Under the pieces are notes generated by a model that was given only the letters and a program-made list of their open reading frames with translations, ran no database searches and was not told the origin of the DNA. A DNA stretch of 64,000 nt from positions 24,500 through 88,499 of the forward strand of contig DWYJ01000006.1 in NCBI GenBank assembly GCA_019118745.1, given 5' to 3'. Below, piece after piece: positions 47,204 to 57,596 of the stretch. Source of the stretch: Candidatus Desulfovibrio gallistercoris (GTDB lineage Bacteria; Desulfobacterota; Desulfovibrionia; Desulfovibrionales; Desulfovibrionaceae). Position 1 is the stretch's first letter, and each line of letters begins with the position of its first letter. Made by a program: the position numbers and the translations under genes.

Positions 47204-49966
47204 TCAGAAGAACTGACCCATGCTGAATTCCAGCCGCCCGGGCTCGCGCTCGTTGTCGTAGTCCTTGCTGAGCGGGATGCCGTAGGCGATGCGCAGGTCG
47301 CCCATGGGCGAGCGCCAGCGCAGTTCAAGGCCGGCGGAGTAGACGATCTTGTCGTACAGATCGTTGGCCTGCGTCTTGGAGTCGATGTTGAAGCCGGCAT
47401 CTATGAAGGGCACGAGCGCAAGGCCCATATCCTTCTGGAAGGTCCAGACGTATTCCAGGTTGACCACGCCCATGCGGTCACCGCCGATCTGGTCGCCGCC
47501 GTAATTCTTGTCGCGGGGCGAAAGGTCGGAGTAGGAGAAGCCGCGGATGGTTTCCATGCCGCCCACCCAGAAGCGTTCGAAGACCGGCACGCGCTTGTCC
47601 GTATTCTGGAAGACGCCGCCGACGCGGGCCCGCAGGTGGATGGTGTTCTCCGGATTGAAGGACCAGAAGCCCTGCCAGTCCGCCACGGCCTTGATGAAGT
47701 TGTCCGTACCGCCCAGACCGCCGCCGCCGTATTCGGCCCAGAGGCGGGCGATGGTGCCCTTGGTGGGCCTGTCGCGGGCGTCGGTGGTGTCGCGCAGGAT
47801 GCGGGCGTTGATGGCGCTGGTCCAGTTGTAGCCCTTGTAGTCGGTGATGTAGGGGGAGGCATCGTCGCCCACGTCCGAGAGGTAGTAGCGTTCCAGACGG
47901 TAGCCGATGCCGACGGAGGTATATTCGCCCACGGGGTAGGAGAAGTTGATGGTGTCCCCCATGGTCTCCTTGGTGAAGTCGTCCCAGTAGTCGCGCACGT
48001 AGTACAGATCGTTGCCGATGCTGAGATCCGTATCGTAGACGCGCGGATTGGTGAAGGACAGGATGCCCGACGTGCGCCGCCAGGAGAAGAAGCCCTGCAA
48101 TTGCAGCCAGTAGCCGCGGCCGAAGAGGTTGCGCTCCATGATGGAGGCGGAGACGCCCACATCATAATAGGTGGAGTAGCCGATGCCGCCCATGAGCGCG
48201 CCGGTGTTGGTCTCATTGACCTTGACCTTGAGGTCCACCTCGTCGTCCTTGCCGGTGGGCACGAGTTCCGTGTCCACGGCGGAGAAGTAGCGCAGGCGGT
48301 TCAGGCGCTCGGTGGAGCGGCGCAGCTTGGCCCCGTCGTACATGTCGCCGTCGCCCAGGCGCATCTCGCGCAGGATGACGTTGTCGCGGGTCTTCACGTT
48401 GCCTTCGACGATGAGGCGGCGGATGAAGACCTTTTGCTTCTTGCTGATCTGGTAGCCCACGTCCACCAGAGGCTCGTCGCCGTCCACCTTGAGGATGCGG
48501 GTGTCCACTTCGGCAAAGGCGTAGCCCTGGTCAGCGTAATAGTTGGTCAGGCGTTTGGTGTCCTCCTGCATGACGGTAACGGAAAAATAGTCGTTATCGT
48601 CGCGCCAGTTGTCCATCTCCACCTGGGCGAGCATGGCGTCCTCGGTGTCGATGACGTCGCCGCCGAACTTGACGTCCCGCACCTTGTAGCGCGGGCCTTC
48701 GTTGACGAGGAAGGTGATGTAGATGCCGTCTTCCTTGTACTGGATGTCCGGCGCGGACACCTGGATGTCCACAAAGCCCTGGCTCAGGCCATAGGCGGCG
48801 ATGGCGTTGGTGTCGCGTTCGATGTATTCGTCCTTGAGCACGCCGGTGCCGGTGAACCAGGACAGGATGGTGCGGGGACGCAGGGCCAGATACTTGTCAA
48901 GGCCGCCGCGGTCCAGCTCCTTGATGCCGTCGATATTGACTTCCTTGATGTAGAGCTTGTTGCCTTCCTCCACGGAGATGACCAGGACGGCGCCCTTGCC
49001 GCCCTGACGGGATTCCAGCCTGTAGGAAGCCTTGGCAAGGTAGTAGCCTTCCTTGCGGTAGAGCTCGTTGATCTTCTGGAGGTCGTCGGAGATGAGCTGC
49101 TCGTTGAGCACGTTGCCGCTGCGGGTGCCCATCGCCGCCAGCACGTCGTCGGCGTCCACGGCGTCGGAACCTTCGACGATGATGTTCTCGATACGGGGCT
49201 TTTCGCTGACGGTGAAGACAAGGACATTGCCTTCAAGGGTCGCCCGCACGTCGTTGAAGTAGCCCATCTCCCAGATGCGCTTGACTTCTTCGTTGATGGC
49301 GTCGGCATCCGGGCTGTCGCCGCGGCGGATGGTCAGGCGCGTCAGCACCACGTCCGGGTCCATGACCTGGAGACCGCGCACCTGCACGTCGGCGAGGCCC
49401 TTGGTCGTGCCCTGCATGGGGACGAAGTCCGGCATCTGATCGAGCGCGGGAGCAGCGGCGGGCGCGGCCGCCGGTGCCGGGGCGCTGCCCGCGCCCATGA
49501 CGCTGGCGGCCCGTCCGGCCAGATCGCTGGCGCATTCGGCCAGCGCTATGAGCGAATCACGCTCGAAGCGTGCGGGGACGGCCTGGCCCTCTTCCACGGG
49601 CACAAGGCGGGTATCCATGCTGAAGCCCGTTCCCTGCTCGCTGAAGCTGCCGTAGACGACGAGATCGGCGCCGGCCATGCGGCCCAGACGCCGGGCTTCG
49701 GCCAGGTCCACGGAGCCGTTGCCGCCGCGGGCCAGCAGACCGCGGGCTTTGTCCATGGGGATGGGGCTGAGTCCGTTCTGCGCGAGCTGGTCACAGATAA
49801 GCTGGGGCACATCCTGCGAAGCATTGGGCATTTCCGGGCCGGTGCTGGCCTGGAAGGGCAGCACGAGCACCTTTTGTCCGGCGGCGTTCGCCGCGGTCAC
49901 GGCGCACACCAGCAGCAAGGCCGGCACAATGAAGAGGGAGGAGAGCCTACGCAAATACTTTTTCAT
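47204..49966 (-). CDS. bamA: Outer membrane protein assembly factor BamA
   Basis: POTRA repeats (VQVRGLQVMDPDVVLTRLTIRRGD...), C-terminal barrel ending REPGRLEFSMGQFF. Confidence 0.95.
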   Translation of the reverse strand: MKKYLRRLSSLFIVPALLLVCAVTAANAAGQKVLVLPFQASTGPEMPNASQDVPQLICDQLAQNGLSPIPMDKARGLLARGGNGSVDLAEARRLGRMAGADLVVYGSFSEQGTGFSMDTRLVPVEEGQAVPARFERDSLIALAECASDLAGRAASVMGAGSAPAPAAAPAAAPALDQMPDFVPMQGTTKGLADVQVRGLQVMDPDVVLTRLTIRRGDSPDADAINEEVKRIWEMGYFNDVRATLEGNVLVFTVSEKPRIENIIVEGSDAVDADDVLAAMGTRSGNVLNEQLISDDLQKINELYRKEGYYLAKASYRLESRQGGKGAVLVISVEEGNKLYIKEVNIDGIKELDRGGLDKYLALRPRTILSWFTGTGVLKDEYIERDTNAIAAYGLSQGFVDIQVSAPDIQYKEDGIYITFLVNEGPRYKVRDVKFGGDVIDTEDAMLAQVEMDNWRDDNDYFSVTVMQEDTKRLTNYYADQGYAFAEVDTRILKVDGDEPLVDVGYQISKKQKVFIRRLIVEGNVKTRDNVILREMRLGDGDMYDGAKLRRSTERLNRLRYFSAVDTELVPTGKDDEVDLKVKVNETNTGALMGGIGYSTYYDVGVSASIMERNLFGRGYWLQLQGFFSWRRTSGILSFTNPRVYDTDLSIGNDLYYVRDYWDDFTKETMGDTINFSYPVGEYTSVGIGYRLERYYLSDVGDDASPYITDYKGYNWTSAINARILRDTTDARDRPTKGTIARLWAEYGGGGLGGTDNFIKAVADWQGFWSFNPENTIHLRARVGGVFQNTDKRVPVFERFWVGGMETIRGFSYSDLSPRDKNYGGDQIGGDRMGVVNLEYVWTFQKDMGLALVPFIDAGFNIDSKTQANDLYDKIVYSAGLELRWRSPMGDLRIAYGIPLSKDYDNEREPGRLEFSMGQFF

Positions 49967-50630
49967 ACAATATCCCCGCTCTGAGTTCCAAACTGCGCTG
50001 CATGGTAGCGGCCAGGTCCGCATTGTGCGTGACCACTACGAGCGTCATGCCCAGTTCCTTGTTCAGCTCCGTCAGCAGTTCGCCGATCTGCGCCCCGGTA
50101 TGCTCGTCCAGATTGCCCGTGGGCTCGTCGGCGAGCAGGACCCGCGGCCGCATGAGGATGGCGCGCGCTATGGCCACGCGCTGCCGTTCACCGCCGGACA
50201 TGGTGGCGACGGAGCTCTGCATGCGGTGCGAGAGCCCGACCCTGTCCAGCATTTCCCGCGCCAGCGGCAAAACGTCGGCATGGCGACGCCCGGCCACGAA
50301 GGCAGGCATCGCCACATTTTCCACTGCCGTGAATTCCGGCAGCAGATGGTGGAATTGAAAGACAAAGCCCAGCGCGGCATTGCGGAAATGCGCCTTTTCG
50401 TCCGCGTTCATGGCGGCCATGTCTTTACCGTCGAACAAGATACGTCCTGACGAGGGAGTATCAAGAGCTCCCATAAGATGCAAGAGGGTCGACTTGCCCG
50501 AACCGGAGGCCCCCACTATGGCCAGGGACTCCCCTTCATCAATTACCATATTGATATTCTTGAAAATCTCTAGATTTTCAGGGCCGTCAAAATGTTTGCT
50601 CACATCAAGGAATCGGTACAGTTCGGACAT
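49947..50630 (-). CDS. lolD: Lipoprotein-releasing ABC transporter ATP-binding protein
   Basis: IVGASGSGKSTLLHLMGALDTPSSG, MSGGERQRVAIARAI. Confidence 0.92.
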   Translation of the reverse strand: MSELYRFLDVSKHFDGPENLEIFKNINMVIDEGESLAIVGASGSGKSTLLHLMGALDTPSSGRILFDGKDMAAMNADEKAHFRNAALGFVFQFHHLLPEFTAVENVAMPAFVAGRRHADVLPLAREMLDRVGLSHRMQSSVATMSGGERQRVAIARAILMRPRVLLADEPTGNLDEHTGAQIGELLTELNKELGMTLVVVTHNADLAATMQRSLELRAGILYEKVFA

Positions 50631-50635
50631 GGCGG

Positions 50636-51871
50636 TTATTCGTAGCGCAAAGCTTCGGCCGGAACGAGGCGGGCGGCCTGCCGCGCCGGATAGAGGGTGG
50701 CCAGGAAGCAGAGCAGCATGGCGCTGGCGCCCACGATGAGCACGTCGGGCACGGTGATGATGATGGGGAGATGGTCGAGGGTGTAGACGTTTTCCGGCAG
50801 CTTGATGAAGCGGTACTTGCGCAGGGCCCAGCCGAGAGTGAGGCCCATCCCGTAGCCCAGCAGGGTGCCGACCAGGCCGATGATGGTCCCCTGGAGCATG
50901 AAGATGTTGCGGATCATGCGGCTGGTGGCGCCCATGGACATCATGATGGCGATGTCCCGCGTCTTTTCCATGACCAGCATGACCAGCGAGGTGACGATGG
51001 AAAAGGAGCCGATGAGCACCACCATGGCGAGCAGGATGAACATGCCGACCTTTTCCAGCTTGAGGGCCGCGAAGAGGTTGGCGTTCATCTCCATCCAGTG
51101 GCGGACATAGAAGGGGCTGCCCAGTTCCCCGGCCAGTTCGTTGGCGATGACGTCGGCACGGAAGAGATCGTCCACGGTGATCTCGATGCCGGTCAGGTAG
51201 CCCTCCGGCAGGCCCAGCACGCTGCGGGCCACGTCCAGCGCGACGAAAGCCAGGGAAGAGTCGTATTCGAACATGCCGGTCTTGAAGGTGCCCACCACAA
51301 CGAAAGGCTTGACGTCGGGCTGATAGCCGGCCGCGCCCTTCTTGCCGGAAGGGGTGAGCAGGTTGACGCGGCTGCCGAGGACCACGCCGAGGCGGCGGGC
51401 CAGTTCATCGCCGATGATGATGCCCGGCAGGCCTTCCCGCACGAGGTCGCCCACAGCGCCCTGCCGCAGTTTGCCCAGCATGGTGACGACGTCCGGCGCG
51501 GTGGCCGGGTCCACGCCGCGCAGCACGATGCCCTTGACGCTGCCGTTGGCCGAGACCATGCACTCGGTATAGATGAACGGCGTTGCCCCGGTGACATGCG
51601 GGACGCTGAGCGTCCGCTCGCGCAGATCAGGCATGCGCTGGAAGGCCGCCGGCTGATAGGACATGACGATGCCGTGAGCGTTGGCCCCCAGGATCTTGTC
51701 CCGCATGTCCGTGGTCAGGCCGTTGTACACCCCAAGGACGACCACCAAAGCGCCGACCCCCAGCGCCACGCCCAGGATGGACATGAGCGAGATGACCGAG
51801 ATGAAGGTCTGTTTGCGGCGCGAAAACAGATAGCGCCGGGCGACGAAAAGGGCGAAGGAGGATCGGCCCAC
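50636..51871 (-). CDS. lolC: Lipoprotein-releasing ABC transporter permease LolC/E
   Basis: FALFVARRYLFSRRKQTFISVISLMSILGVALGVGALVVVL. Confidence 0.92.
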   Translation of the reverse strand: MGRSSFALFVARRYLFSRRKQTFISVISLMSILGVALGVGALVVVLGVYNGLTTDMRDKILGANAHGIVMSYQPAAFQRMPDLRERTLSVPHVTGATPFIYTECMVSANGSVKGIVLRGVDPATAPDVVTMLGKLRQGAVGDLVREGLPGIIIGDELARRLGVVLGSRVNLLTPSGKKGAAGYQPDVKPFVVVGTFKTGMFEYDSSLAFVALDVARSVLGLPEGYLTGIEITVDDLFRADVIANELAGELGSPFYVRHWMEMNANLFAALKLEKVGMFILLAMVVLIGSFSIVTSLVMLVMEKTRDIAIMMSMGATSRMIRNIFMLQGTIIGLVGTLLGYGMGLTLGWALRKYRFIKLPENVYTLDHLPIIITVPDVLIVGASAMLLCFLATLYPARQAARLVPAEALRYE

Positions 51872-53458
51872 CTAATACTCCGGCCGCAGCAGCGGGAAGA
51901 GGATGACCTCGCGAATGGACGCCGAATCCGTCAGCAACATGACCAGCCGGTCTATGCCCACGCCCTGTCCGGCAGCGGGCGGCATGCCGTATTCCAGGGC
52001 GCGCAGGTAGTCCTCGTCCATGCAATGGGCTTCGTCGTCCCCGGCTTCCTTTTCCCGCACCTGCGCCTCGAAGCGGTTGCGCTGGTCCATGGGATCGTTG
52101 AGCTCGGAAAAGGCGTTGGCCATTTCCCTGCCGGTCATGAAGAGTTCGAAGCGGTCCGTGATGTCCGGGTTCTCGTCATTGCGCCGCGACAGCGGCGAGA
52201 TGGCCGTGGGGTAGTGGTAGATGAAATGCGGCTGGATGAGCTTCTCTTCCACGTCGAGGTCAAAAACCTTGGCCTGCATCTTGCCCAGCTCCTCGCCTTC
52301 GGCCACCTTTTCGCCCTTTTCCGTGAGGTAGGCCTTGACCTTGTTGTAGTCGGTATAGAAGGAGGGCGCATGTCCGCCGACCTGCTCCAGCGATTCATGG
52401 AAGGTCATCCGCTTCCAGTGGCCGGGGGTCAGGTCGATCTCCTGCCCCTGATAGGTGATGACGGTGCTGCCGCAGACCTTCTCCGCCAGCCGGGCGAAGA
52501 GCTCTTCGGTCAGGTCCATGAGATCGCGGAAGGTGGCATAGGCCCAGTAGAACTCGCACATGGTGAATTCGGGGTTATGGCGGGTGTCTATGCCTTCGTT
52601 GCGGAAGTTGCGGTTGAGCTCGAAGACCTTTTCAAAGCCGCCCACAAGCAGACGCTTGAGGTAGAGCTCAGGCGCGATGCGCATGTACAGCTGAAGGTCG
52701 AGCGCATTATGATGCGTGATGAAGGGGCGGGCCGTGGCGCCTCCGGCCAGGGGCTGCATCATGGGCGTCTCCACTTCCATGAAGCCCTTTTCCTGCAGGA
52801 AGGAGCGGAACTCGCTCACGATGAGGCTGCGCTTGCGGAAGATGTCCCGCGCGCGCTCGTTGACCGTCAGGTCGACATAGCGCTGGCGGTAGCGCGTCTC
52901 CATGTCCTTGAGGCCGTGGTATTTTTCCGGCAGGGGACGCATGGAGCGCGTGATGAGCTTGAGGCTGCGGCAGGCGATGGTCAGCTCATTGGTCTTGGTG
53001 CGGAACAGATGCCCGGAAACGCCGACGATGTCGCCGACATCCAGCTTCTTGACCACGGCAAAGACGTCTTCGGGCAGCTCTTCGCGGCTGGCGTAGCACT
53101 GGATGCGCCCGCTCTGATCCATGAGGTGGAAGAAGAGCACCTTGCCGAAGCTGCGCAGCGAGACGATGCGCCCGGCCAGCGCAAAGACGTCCCCGGCCTG
53201 ATCCAGCGCCTCGCCTTCCAGCTCGCCGAACTGGTCGAGGACCTCGCCGATGGCATGTTCCTTGCGGAAGTCGTTGGGGAAGAGCGGCACGCCGGCATCC
53301 AGCAGGTCACAGGCCTTCACCACGCGATTCTTGACCACCTCGTTGAGGTCGTCGCGTTTGGCGAGCCCTTCCAGCATGGGCATGAAATACGCGGCATGGG
53401 CGGACTTGGTGTTCAGCTTCACCTTGGGCTTCTGCGGACTCTTTTCCCGTTCTTCCAC
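51872..53458 (-). CDS. lysS: Lysyl-tRNA synthetase (class II)
   Basis: GRIVSLRSFGKVLFFHL, YRQRYVDLTVN, RNFRNEGIDTRHNPEFTMCEFYWAYA, GVGIDRLVMLLTD. Confidence 0.96.
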   Translation of the reverse strand: MEEREKSPQKPKVKLNTKSAHAAYFMPMLEGLAKRDDLNEVVKNRVVKACDLLDAGVPLFPNDFRKEHAIGEVLDQFGELEGEALDQAGDVFALAGRIVSLRSFGKVLFFHLMDQSGRIQCYASREELPEDVFAVVKKLDVGDIVGVSGHLFRTKTNELTIACRSLKLITRSMRPLPEKYHGLKDMETRYRQRYVDLTVNERARDIFRKRSLIVSEFRSFLQEKGFMEVETPMMQPLAGGATARPFITHHNALDLQLYMRIAPELYLKRLLVGGFEKVFELNRNFRNEGIDTRHNPEFTMCEFYWAYATFRDLMDLTEELFARLAEKVCGSTVITYQGQEIDLTPGHWKRMTFHESLEQVGGHAPSFYTDYNKVKAYLTEKGEKVAEGEELGKMQAKVFDLDVEEKLIQPHFIYHYPTAISPLSRRNDENPDITDRFELFMTGREMANAFSELNDPMDQRNRFEAQVREKEAGDDEAHCMDEDYLRALEYGMPPAAGQGVGIDRLVMLLTDSASIREVILFPLLRPEY

Positions 53459-53500
53459 AATACATCTCCTCGCGGCTAACGCGCCAATAATTGCTGGAGC

Positions 53501-53529
53501 AGCCTAGTCCAAGCCTTGGCGGCAGTCAA
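53501..53529 (-). promoter_or_regulatory. Putative sigma70 promoter for lysS operon
   Basis: TTGACT-17 nt-TAGGCT on the minus strand. Confidence 0.45.
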
Positions 53530-53648
53530 GGACCCGGTCCGCGCCGGGGCGTCTTTCTTCGCGCGGCGGGCGCGCCTGACGGCTTGTCTTTCTTGACACG
53601 ATACGCCATAGTGCTCCCCTTGGCATCAAATTACAGAGCGAGGCGCAG

Positions 53649-54212
53649 ATGAAAAAACTGACTATCTCCTTTCTGGGGCGGGACTGTCCCGGAGCCGTGT
53701 CCACGGTGAGCCAGATCCTCGGCCAGAGCGGCTGCAATATCGTGGAAGTGACGCAGACCATCCTGTCCGGCGAGTTTGCCGCTATTTTTATTGTCCAGGC
53801 TCCTGACACGCTGGAGCAGGAAGAGCTGCGGCGTCTGCTGCTGACCGGGCTGGAGGCCGCCGGGCAGGACCTGTCCGTGCTGGTGCGCCCGGCCGTGGAA
53901 GGGCAGTGGGGCACAGGGCTTGTCTGCGATCCCTTCGTGGTGACGGCGGACGGGCCGGACCACACCGGACAGATCGCGGCCATGAGCCGCATCTTCGCCC
54001 AGCACAGCATCAATATCGAAAGCCTCAAGGCCATCCTGGGCGAGGGCGGCCCGAATCATGCGCTCTTCGTGTTCGAGGTCATGGTGCCGGAAGATGTGGA
54101 CCTTGGCCGCCTGCGCCGTGAACTCATGGTGGAGGGCAAGAAGCACGACCTGCGCGTGAGCGTGCAGCACCGCGACATTTTCGAAGCCGTGCACCGCGTG
54201 GCGTCGTTCTGA
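53649..54212 (+). CDS. ACT-domain protein (GcvR-like)
   Basis: ISFLGRDCPGAVSTVSQILGQSGCNIVEVTQTI; second ACT ADGPDHTGQIAAMSRIFAQHSINIESL. Confidence 0.85.
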   Translation: MKKLTISFLGRDCPGAVSTVSQILGQSGCNIVEVTQTILSGEFAAIFIVQAPDTLEQEELRRLLLTGLEAAGQDLSVLVRPAVEGQWGTGLVCDPFVVTADGPDHTGQIAAMSRIFAQHSINIESLKAILGEGGPNHALFVFEVMVPEDVDLGRLRRELMVEGKKHDLRVSVQHRDIFEAVHRVASF

Positions 54213-54222
54213 GGCAACGGCC

Positions 54223-55047
54223 ATGCGATGCCCCGCGCTGTTTTTGCTGGCTGTCTGGCTCGTCTGCCCGGCGTTCGCGTCTGCCGCGGCGGCGGACGGG
54301 GACGGAGGGCGGCCTGCTCCGGGATCGCCCTCTCTGGACGTTACGCCCCCGGAGGGCTGGACGGCGGCAAGCGAAGCGCCTGAAGGCATGTTTGCCGGCT
54401 GCCGGAGCTACTCGCGCACGGACGAGCTCTTCGCCCTGATGGCCTGCGCCGAGGATATCGACCTTTCCCAAAACACGGATGAAGGCTACCGCCCCCTGGG
54501 GGACGCCCTTCTCCGCAGCGGCGAGGAAGGGGTCCTGCTGCTTGCTCCCCGCAAGCAGGGGAAGGGGGTCGGGCTCTTCGTGCTGCTCGGACAGCCGGGG
54601 TCCGTCTGGCGGCGGCAGGAGGCGGCTCCCATGCTGGCGGCCTTCGCAGGCGCGTATGCCGTGCCGGAACAGCTGCTGGCCCCGCCTATCGATCCGGTCC
54701 GCTATCTGGGGACGTTCTCCCCCGAGGATCAGGGCCGGGAAGAGGAACTCGGCTGCACGGTCTATGTGCGCTCGCTGCCGGGCAATGCAGAGGGCAAGCT
54801 GCTGGCGGCCATCCTGCCCTATTCCGCCGCCTGGCTGGACAAGCCGGAACTGCTGGCCTCTCTGGAATCCTTCTGGGGAGAACTCGCGCCGGAGGGCGAA
54901 CACTGGACGGCCGGGCCGAAACGCCATGCCGCCATCTCCGCCGACGGGCGGGCGCTCTGCCTGCTCATGGCCGTCGCCGCGGAAACGACGGACACGACCG
55001 AGGCTGTCCGCCAGGCCATGTGCGATCTGCCCGGCTTTGTCTGGTGA
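54223..55047 (+). CDS. Secreted hypothetical protein, tandem paralogue 1
   Basis: Signal peptide; VTPPEGWTAASE...EGYRPLG...AAPMLAAFAGAYAVPEQLLAPPIDPVRYLG...GELAPEGEHWTAG...AMCDLPGFVW. Confidence 0.7.
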   Translation: MRCPALFLLAVWLVCPAFASAAAADGDGGRPAPGSPSLDVTPPEGWTAASEAPEGMFAGCRSYSRTDELFALMACAEDIDLSQNTDEGYRPLGDALLRSGEEGVLLLAPRKQGKGVGLFVLLGQPGSVWRRQEAAPMLAAFAGAYAVPEQLLAPPIDPVRYLGTFSPEDQGREEELGCTVYVRSLPGNAEGKLLAAILPYSAAWLDKPELLASLESFWGELAPEGEHWTAGPKRHAAISADGRALCLLMAVAAETTDTTEAVRQAMCDLPGFVW

Positions 55048-55095
55048 TGGTCTTTGTCACGCTATCCAACGACCGACAGCCCCAAAGGAGACGAC

Positions 55096-55989
55096 ATGCC
55101 TTTTCAGAAATTCCTCAACACGCTTCAGGGAACGTGCGGCATGCGCGGCTTCCTTGCGCTGCTGCCTTTGCTCTGCCTGCTTGTCCTGCCTGCGGCCGCG
55201 CCGCGCGCCGCATCCCTTCCCCCGGCCGTGACGCCGCCCGCGGGCTGGAAGGAAGTGAAGGATGCCGCCGAACTGGAGCACATTTTCGCGGACACCCCCG
55301 TTGTCCCGCGCGAGTCCAGCCGTATCTATGCTCGCGCCGACGGTACGCTTTGCCTCATGGTCAGTTCCGGCATCCCGGCGGAGGCCTTTTCCCGCGAGCA
55401 TGAAGGGTATCGCCGGCTGGGCAAGGGCTTTGTGTCCGACGATATCATGACTGAGGAAAGGGAATTGATCGCCCCCGCCCGCAACGGTGGCGACGGCGGT
55501 CGGTTCGTCCTGTTCGGGCCGCCCAGCTCCCTGTTCCGGCTGGTCGAAGTCGCCCCCATGCTGGCGGCATACGCAAAACACTTTGACATCCCCGCGGAGC
55601 TGACGGACAAGCCTGTCGATCCGTCCCGCTATGTGGGGAAGTTCGCCTCGCCCGCTTCAGGGCAGAAGGATGAATATGGCTGGTTGACGTACGCCCGTCC
55701 CCTCGCCAAGGACGGCAGGTCGATGATCGCGTTGCGGATCATTCCTTACGGCGAGGGCTGGATGCCCAGAAAGAATTTTCTTGCACTCGTGTGGGCCGCT
55801 TTTCTGAATCAGTGGGGAGAACTGACTCCCGACGGGAAGCACTGGCAAGCCGGCCGGGTCAGCCGTCTGGCCTTTTCCCGCGACGGCAAGGCCGCCTGTG
55901 TGCTCATGGCCATGACCGGCTACCCCGATGCCGAATGTGAGCAGGAATTGCGGCGGGCCATGCGCGATCTGCCCGATTTCGTCTGGTAA
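55096..55989 (+). CDS. Secreted hypothetical protein, tandem paralogue 2
   Basis: VTPPAGWKEVKD...EGYRRLG...VAPMLAAYAKHFDIPAELTDKPVDPSRYVG...GELTPDGKHWQAG...AMRDLPDFVW; AAAGGAG SD, ATG at 55096. Confidence 0.7.
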   Translation: MPFQKFLNTLQGTCGMRGFLALLPLLCLLVLPAAAPRAASLPPAVTPPAGWKEVKDAAELEHIFADTPVVPRESSRIYARADGTLCLMVSSGIPAEAFSREHEGYRRLGKGFVSDDIMTEERELIAPARNGGDGGRFVLFGPPSSLFRLVEVAPMLAAYAKHFDIPAELTDKPVDPSRYVGKFASPASGQKDEYGWLTYARPLAKDGRSMIALRIIPYGEGWMPRKNFLALVWAAFLNQWGELTPDGKHWQAGRVSRLAFSRDGKAACVLMAMTGYPDAECEQELRRAMRDLPDFVW

Positions 55990-56060
55990 ATTTCCCGCGC
56001 GGTTACACGCGACCCACAAGCAACCAACAGCGTCCTCCTGACGCTTTTTCCGGAGATACC

Positions 56061-57446
56061 ATGCTTTCCGAACGCGAAGTCACCAGTACCCTGAACATGC
56101 TCCGCAACGAACACCTCGACGTGCGCACCGTCACGCTGGGCGTCAGCCTTTTCGACTGCGTGAGCCATGATCTGCAATTGTTCACCGACAACGTGCGGGC
56201 CAAGATCCGCCGCTACGCCTCCCAGCTCGTGAGCGTCTGCGATGAAGTGGGCGACAAGTACGGCATCCCCGTGGTCAACAAGCGCATCAGCGTCAGCCCC
56301 ATCGCCGTGGTGGGCGCGCCCTTCGGCCCGGACGGCATGGTGCGCGTCTGCCGCGCCCTGGACGAGGCCGCCAAGGAGGCGGGCGTGGACTTTCTGGGCG
56401 GCTTTTCCGCCCTTGTGGAAAAAGGCTTCGCCAAAGGAGACCGCGCGCTCATCGAAGCCCTGCCCGAAGCGCTGGCCTCCACTGACCGCATCTGCTCCTC
56501 CATCAACGTCGCTTCCTCTCGCAGCGGCATCAACATGGACGCCGTGGCCCTTATGGGCCGCCAGATCCTCAAGGTGGCTGAAGCCACGCGCGACCGCGGC
56601 GGCCTCGGCTGCGCCAAGCTCGTGGTCTTCGCCAACATCCCGCAGGACGTGCCCTTCATGGCCGGCGCCTACCTCGGCGTGGGCGAGCCGGACGTGGTCA
56701 TCAACGTGGGCGTATCCGGGCCCGGCGTGGTGAAAAAGGCCATCGACCGCGCGCTGGAGACCGGCCGCAACGACCGCGGCCAGCCCATGACCCTGCTGGA
56801 CGTGGCCGAAGTCATCAAGCGCACCGCCTACAAGGTCACCCGCGTGGGCGAGATGATCGGTACCGAAGTGGCCCACCGCCTCGGCCTGCCTTTCGGCGTG
56901 GCCGACCTCTCCCTGGCCCCCACCCCCGCCGTGGGCGACAGCGTGGGCGAGATCTTCCAGTCCGTGGGCCTGTCCAGCATCGGCGCGCCCGGCACCACCG
57001 CCGTGCTCGCCATGCTCAATGACGCCGTGAAAAAGGGCGGCGCGTTCGCCTCCTCCTCCGTGGGCGGCCTGTCCGGGGCCTTCATCCCCGTCTCCGAAGA
57101 CTCCAGCATCGAGGCGGCCGCCACCTCCGGCCTGCTCAGTCTCGAAAAGCTCGAAGCCATGACCAGCGTCTGTTCCGTGGGCCTTGACATGATCGCCATC
57201 CCCGGCGACACCCCCGCCAGCAGCATCTCCGGCATCATCGCCGATGAAATGGCTATCGGCATGATCAATCACAAGACCACCGCCGTGCGCGTCATCCCCG
57301 TGCCCGGCAAGGGCGTGGGCGAAGAAGTCTCCTTCGGCGGCCTCCTGGGCAAGGCCGCCATCATCCCCGTGCCCCGCGGCGACGCCTCCGGCTTCATCAA
57401 CCTCGGCGGCCGCATCCCCGCGCCTATCCATAGCCTGAAGAACTAG
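56061..57446 (+). CDS. PFL family protein (UPF0210)
   Basis: VTLGVSLFDCVSHDLQLFTDNVRAKIRRYA, GVGEPDVVINVGVSGPGVV. Confidence 0.9.
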   Translation: MLSEREVTSTLNMLRNEHLDVRTVTLGVSLFDCVSHDLQLFTDNVRAKIRRYASQLVSVCDEVGDKYGIPVVNKRISVSPIAVVGAPFGPDGMVRVCRALDEAAKEAGVDFLGGFSALVEKGFAKGDRALIEALPEALASTDRICSSINVASSRSGINMDAVALMGRQILKVAEATRDRGGLGCAKLVVFANIPQDVPFMAGAYLGVGEPDVVINVGVSGPGVVKKAIDRALETGRNDRGQPMTLLDVAEVIKRTAYKVTRVGEMIGTEVAHRLGLPFGVADLSLAPTPAVGDSVGEIFQSVGLSSIGAPGTTAVLAMLNDAVKKGGAFASSSVGGLSGAFIPVSEDSSIEAAATSGLLSLEKLEAMTSVCSVGLDMIAIPGDTPASSISGIIADEMAIGMINHKTTAVRVIPVPGKGVGEEVSFGGLLGKAAIIPVPRGDASGFINLGGRIPAPIHSLKN

Positions 57447-57474
57447 TCCGCCTTTTCTTGCAGGGCTGCATTGT

Positions 57475-57532
57475 GGGGGGAAGGGGACACCGCGCCTGGC
57501 GCGGGCGGTGTCCCCTTCCCCCCACGCCCCCC
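57475..57532. repeat. Long G-run hairpin after PFL gene
   Basis: gtggggggaaggggacaccgcgcctggcgcgggcggtgtccccttccccccac. Confidence 0.75.
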
Positions 57533-57596
57533 ATCCCTCCCCCGCGCGCTTTGCAGGCGCAATGCCACGGCGTCGTATCGCTCAGGCTTTCCTTAA

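Noticed and set aside
47183-49984. 933-aa plus-strand ORF fully antisense to bamA
   Set aside because: Low-complexity His/Asp/Val/Gly composition typical of the antisense frame of a GC3-rich gene; bamA on the minus strand has clear POTRA and barrel signatures.
50771-53479. 902-aa plus-strand ORF antisense to lolC and lysS
   Set aside because: Antisense artefact of high GC; both minus-strand genes are unambiguous.
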